A DNA stretch of 7,479 nt from Halobacteriales archaeon (GTDB lineage: Archaea; Halobacteriota; Halobacteria; Halobacteriales; SKSH01). The notes beneath the pieces were generated by a model. That model was given only the letters and a program-made list of their open reading frames with translations, was not told the origin of the DNA and ran no database searches. Positions within the stretch are counted from its first letter, which is position 1. Each line of letters opens with the position of its first letter. This document shows, piece by piece, positions 6,839 to 7,479 of the stretch. The position numbers were made by a program, and so were the translations under genes. Where the stretch lies: assembly GCA_007118075.1 (NCBI GenBank), contig SKSH01000064.1, positions 1 to 7,479 of the forward strand, read 5' to 3'.

Positions 6839-7479
6839 TTAGATGAGCTCACGCTCGAGGAGGTACGGCGTCAAATATGAGATGATGGGGGTTGCTCCGG
6901 CTCGCTTGATTCCGAGGAGTGACTCGATCGCAACCGATTCCAGGTCGAGCCAGCCGCGTTCGGCTGCGGCGTGCAACATAGCGTACTCCCCGCTAACCTG
7001 GTATGCGGCGACCGGTACATCTACCGAATCGCGAATCAGGGAGATGATGTCGAGATACGGCATTGCCGGTTTGACCATGATCATGTCTGCACCTTGTTCG
7101 ATATCCAGTTGCGCTTCAAGACGGGCCTCGCGTCGGTTGGCTGGGTTCTGCTGATAGTGACGCCGGTCACCAAATGCTGGAGCGCCGTCGGCGGCATCAC
7201 GGAATGGACCGTAGAATCCGCTGTGATACTTCACGGCGTAGCTGAGGATTGGTACTTCCTCGTATCCGCCACTGTCTAGACGTTCTCTGATACCGGCGAC
7301 CATCCCATCGAGACTCGCACTCGGTGCGACCACGTCTGCTCCAGCTCGTGCGTGCGAGATGGCTATCTGGGCGAGAAGCTCGACGCTCGGATCGTTATCG
7401 ACGGTGAGCGATCCCCCCTCTGCTTCGAGTACCCCGCAGTGACCGTGACTGGTGTACTCACACAAACAGACATCGGTGA
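6839..7479 (-). CDS. hemB: Porphobilinogen synthase (5-aminolevulinate dehydratase), 5' end cut by window edge
   Basis: The C-terminal 212 residues are visible; the start lies beyond the right edge. The enzyme condenses two 5-aminolevulinate molecules to porphobilinogen. The visible part opens with TDVCLCEYTSHGHCG (bases 7433-7477), the Cys-x-Cys-x7-Cys zinc site of metal-dependent HemB. The two Schiff-base lysines are present: one in SYAVKYHSGFYGPFRDA (Lys codon 7229-7231) and one in MVKPAMPYLD (Lys codon 7070-7072). YQVSGEYAM (substrate-binding region) and the C-terminal ISYLTPYLLE also fit. A TTG at 7463-7465 is an ordinary Leu inside the zinc motif and not a start, since the conserved motif continues upstream of it. 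The product of HemL feeds HemB and HemB feeds HemC, so this gene is a true partner of the minus-strand neighbours although it is not contiguous with them. Confidence 0.96.
   Translation of the reverse strand, partial: TDVCLCEYTSHGHCGVLEAEGGSLTVDNDPSVELLAQIAISHARAGADVVAPSASLDGMVAGIRERLDSGGYEEVPILSYAVKYHSGFYGPFRDAADGAPAFGDRRHYQQNPANRREARLEAQLDIEQGADMIMVKPAMPYLDIISLIRDSVDVPVAAYQVSGEYAMLHAAAERGWLDLESVAIESLLGIKRAGATPIISYLTPYLLERELI

Noticed and set aside
7463..7465. TTG as the start of hemB
   Set aside because: It is a Leu inside the conserved zinc motif, which continues upstream to the window edge, so the gene is cut and does not start here.
1..7479. Mobile element, CRISPR array, tRNA or rRNA genes
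   Set aside because: I saw no transposase motif, terminal inverted repeat, regularly spaced repeat or RNA gene pattern by eye on either strand.

Overview
The window looks like a chromosomal segment of a halophilic archaeon (class Halobacteria). The encoded proteins are rich in Asp and Glu. The heme enzymes carry archaeal-type sequence features. Lead genes have little or no leader or Shine-Dalgarno (SD) sequence, while two translationally coupled genes have GGTGA-type SD motifs. GC content looks moderate for the group, so I do not name a genus.

The theme is tetrapyrrole synthesis. All four heme genes lie on the minus strand. In minus-strand order they are hemB (porphobilinogen synthase, 5' end outside the right edge), hemL (glutamate-1-semialdehyde aminomutase), hemC (hydroxymethylbilane synthase) and hemD (uroporphyrinogen-III synthase). 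Together they cover glutamate-1-semialdehyde to uroporphyrinogen III. The glutamyl-tRNA reductase gene and the later siroheme/heme steps are not in the window. hemC and hemD overlap by 4 bases. A gene for a DHH-family, RecJ-like phosphoesterase follows hemD after 27 bases and runs off the left edge.

Two plus-strand islands interrupt the heme cluster. Between hemC and hemL is a pair overlapping by 4 bases: a His-rich protein with a twin-arginine signal (2850-3479) and a protein with about six membrane segments (3476-4132). Between hemL and hemB is an M20-family ArgE/DapE-like metallo-deacylase (5576-6832). The packing is very tight: the membrane protein gene and hemL share bases of their stop codons, and the deacylase and hemB stops are 6 bases apart. 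Only two gaps are long enough to hold promoters, 2760-2849 and 5470-5575, and both lie between divergent genes. I see no RNA gene, mobile element, CRISPR array or origin, and no stretch over 300 bases lacks a gene.

Most of the window is ordinary core metabolism. The least explained parts are the exported His-rich protein with its membrane partner, and a four-cysteine insert in HemL.
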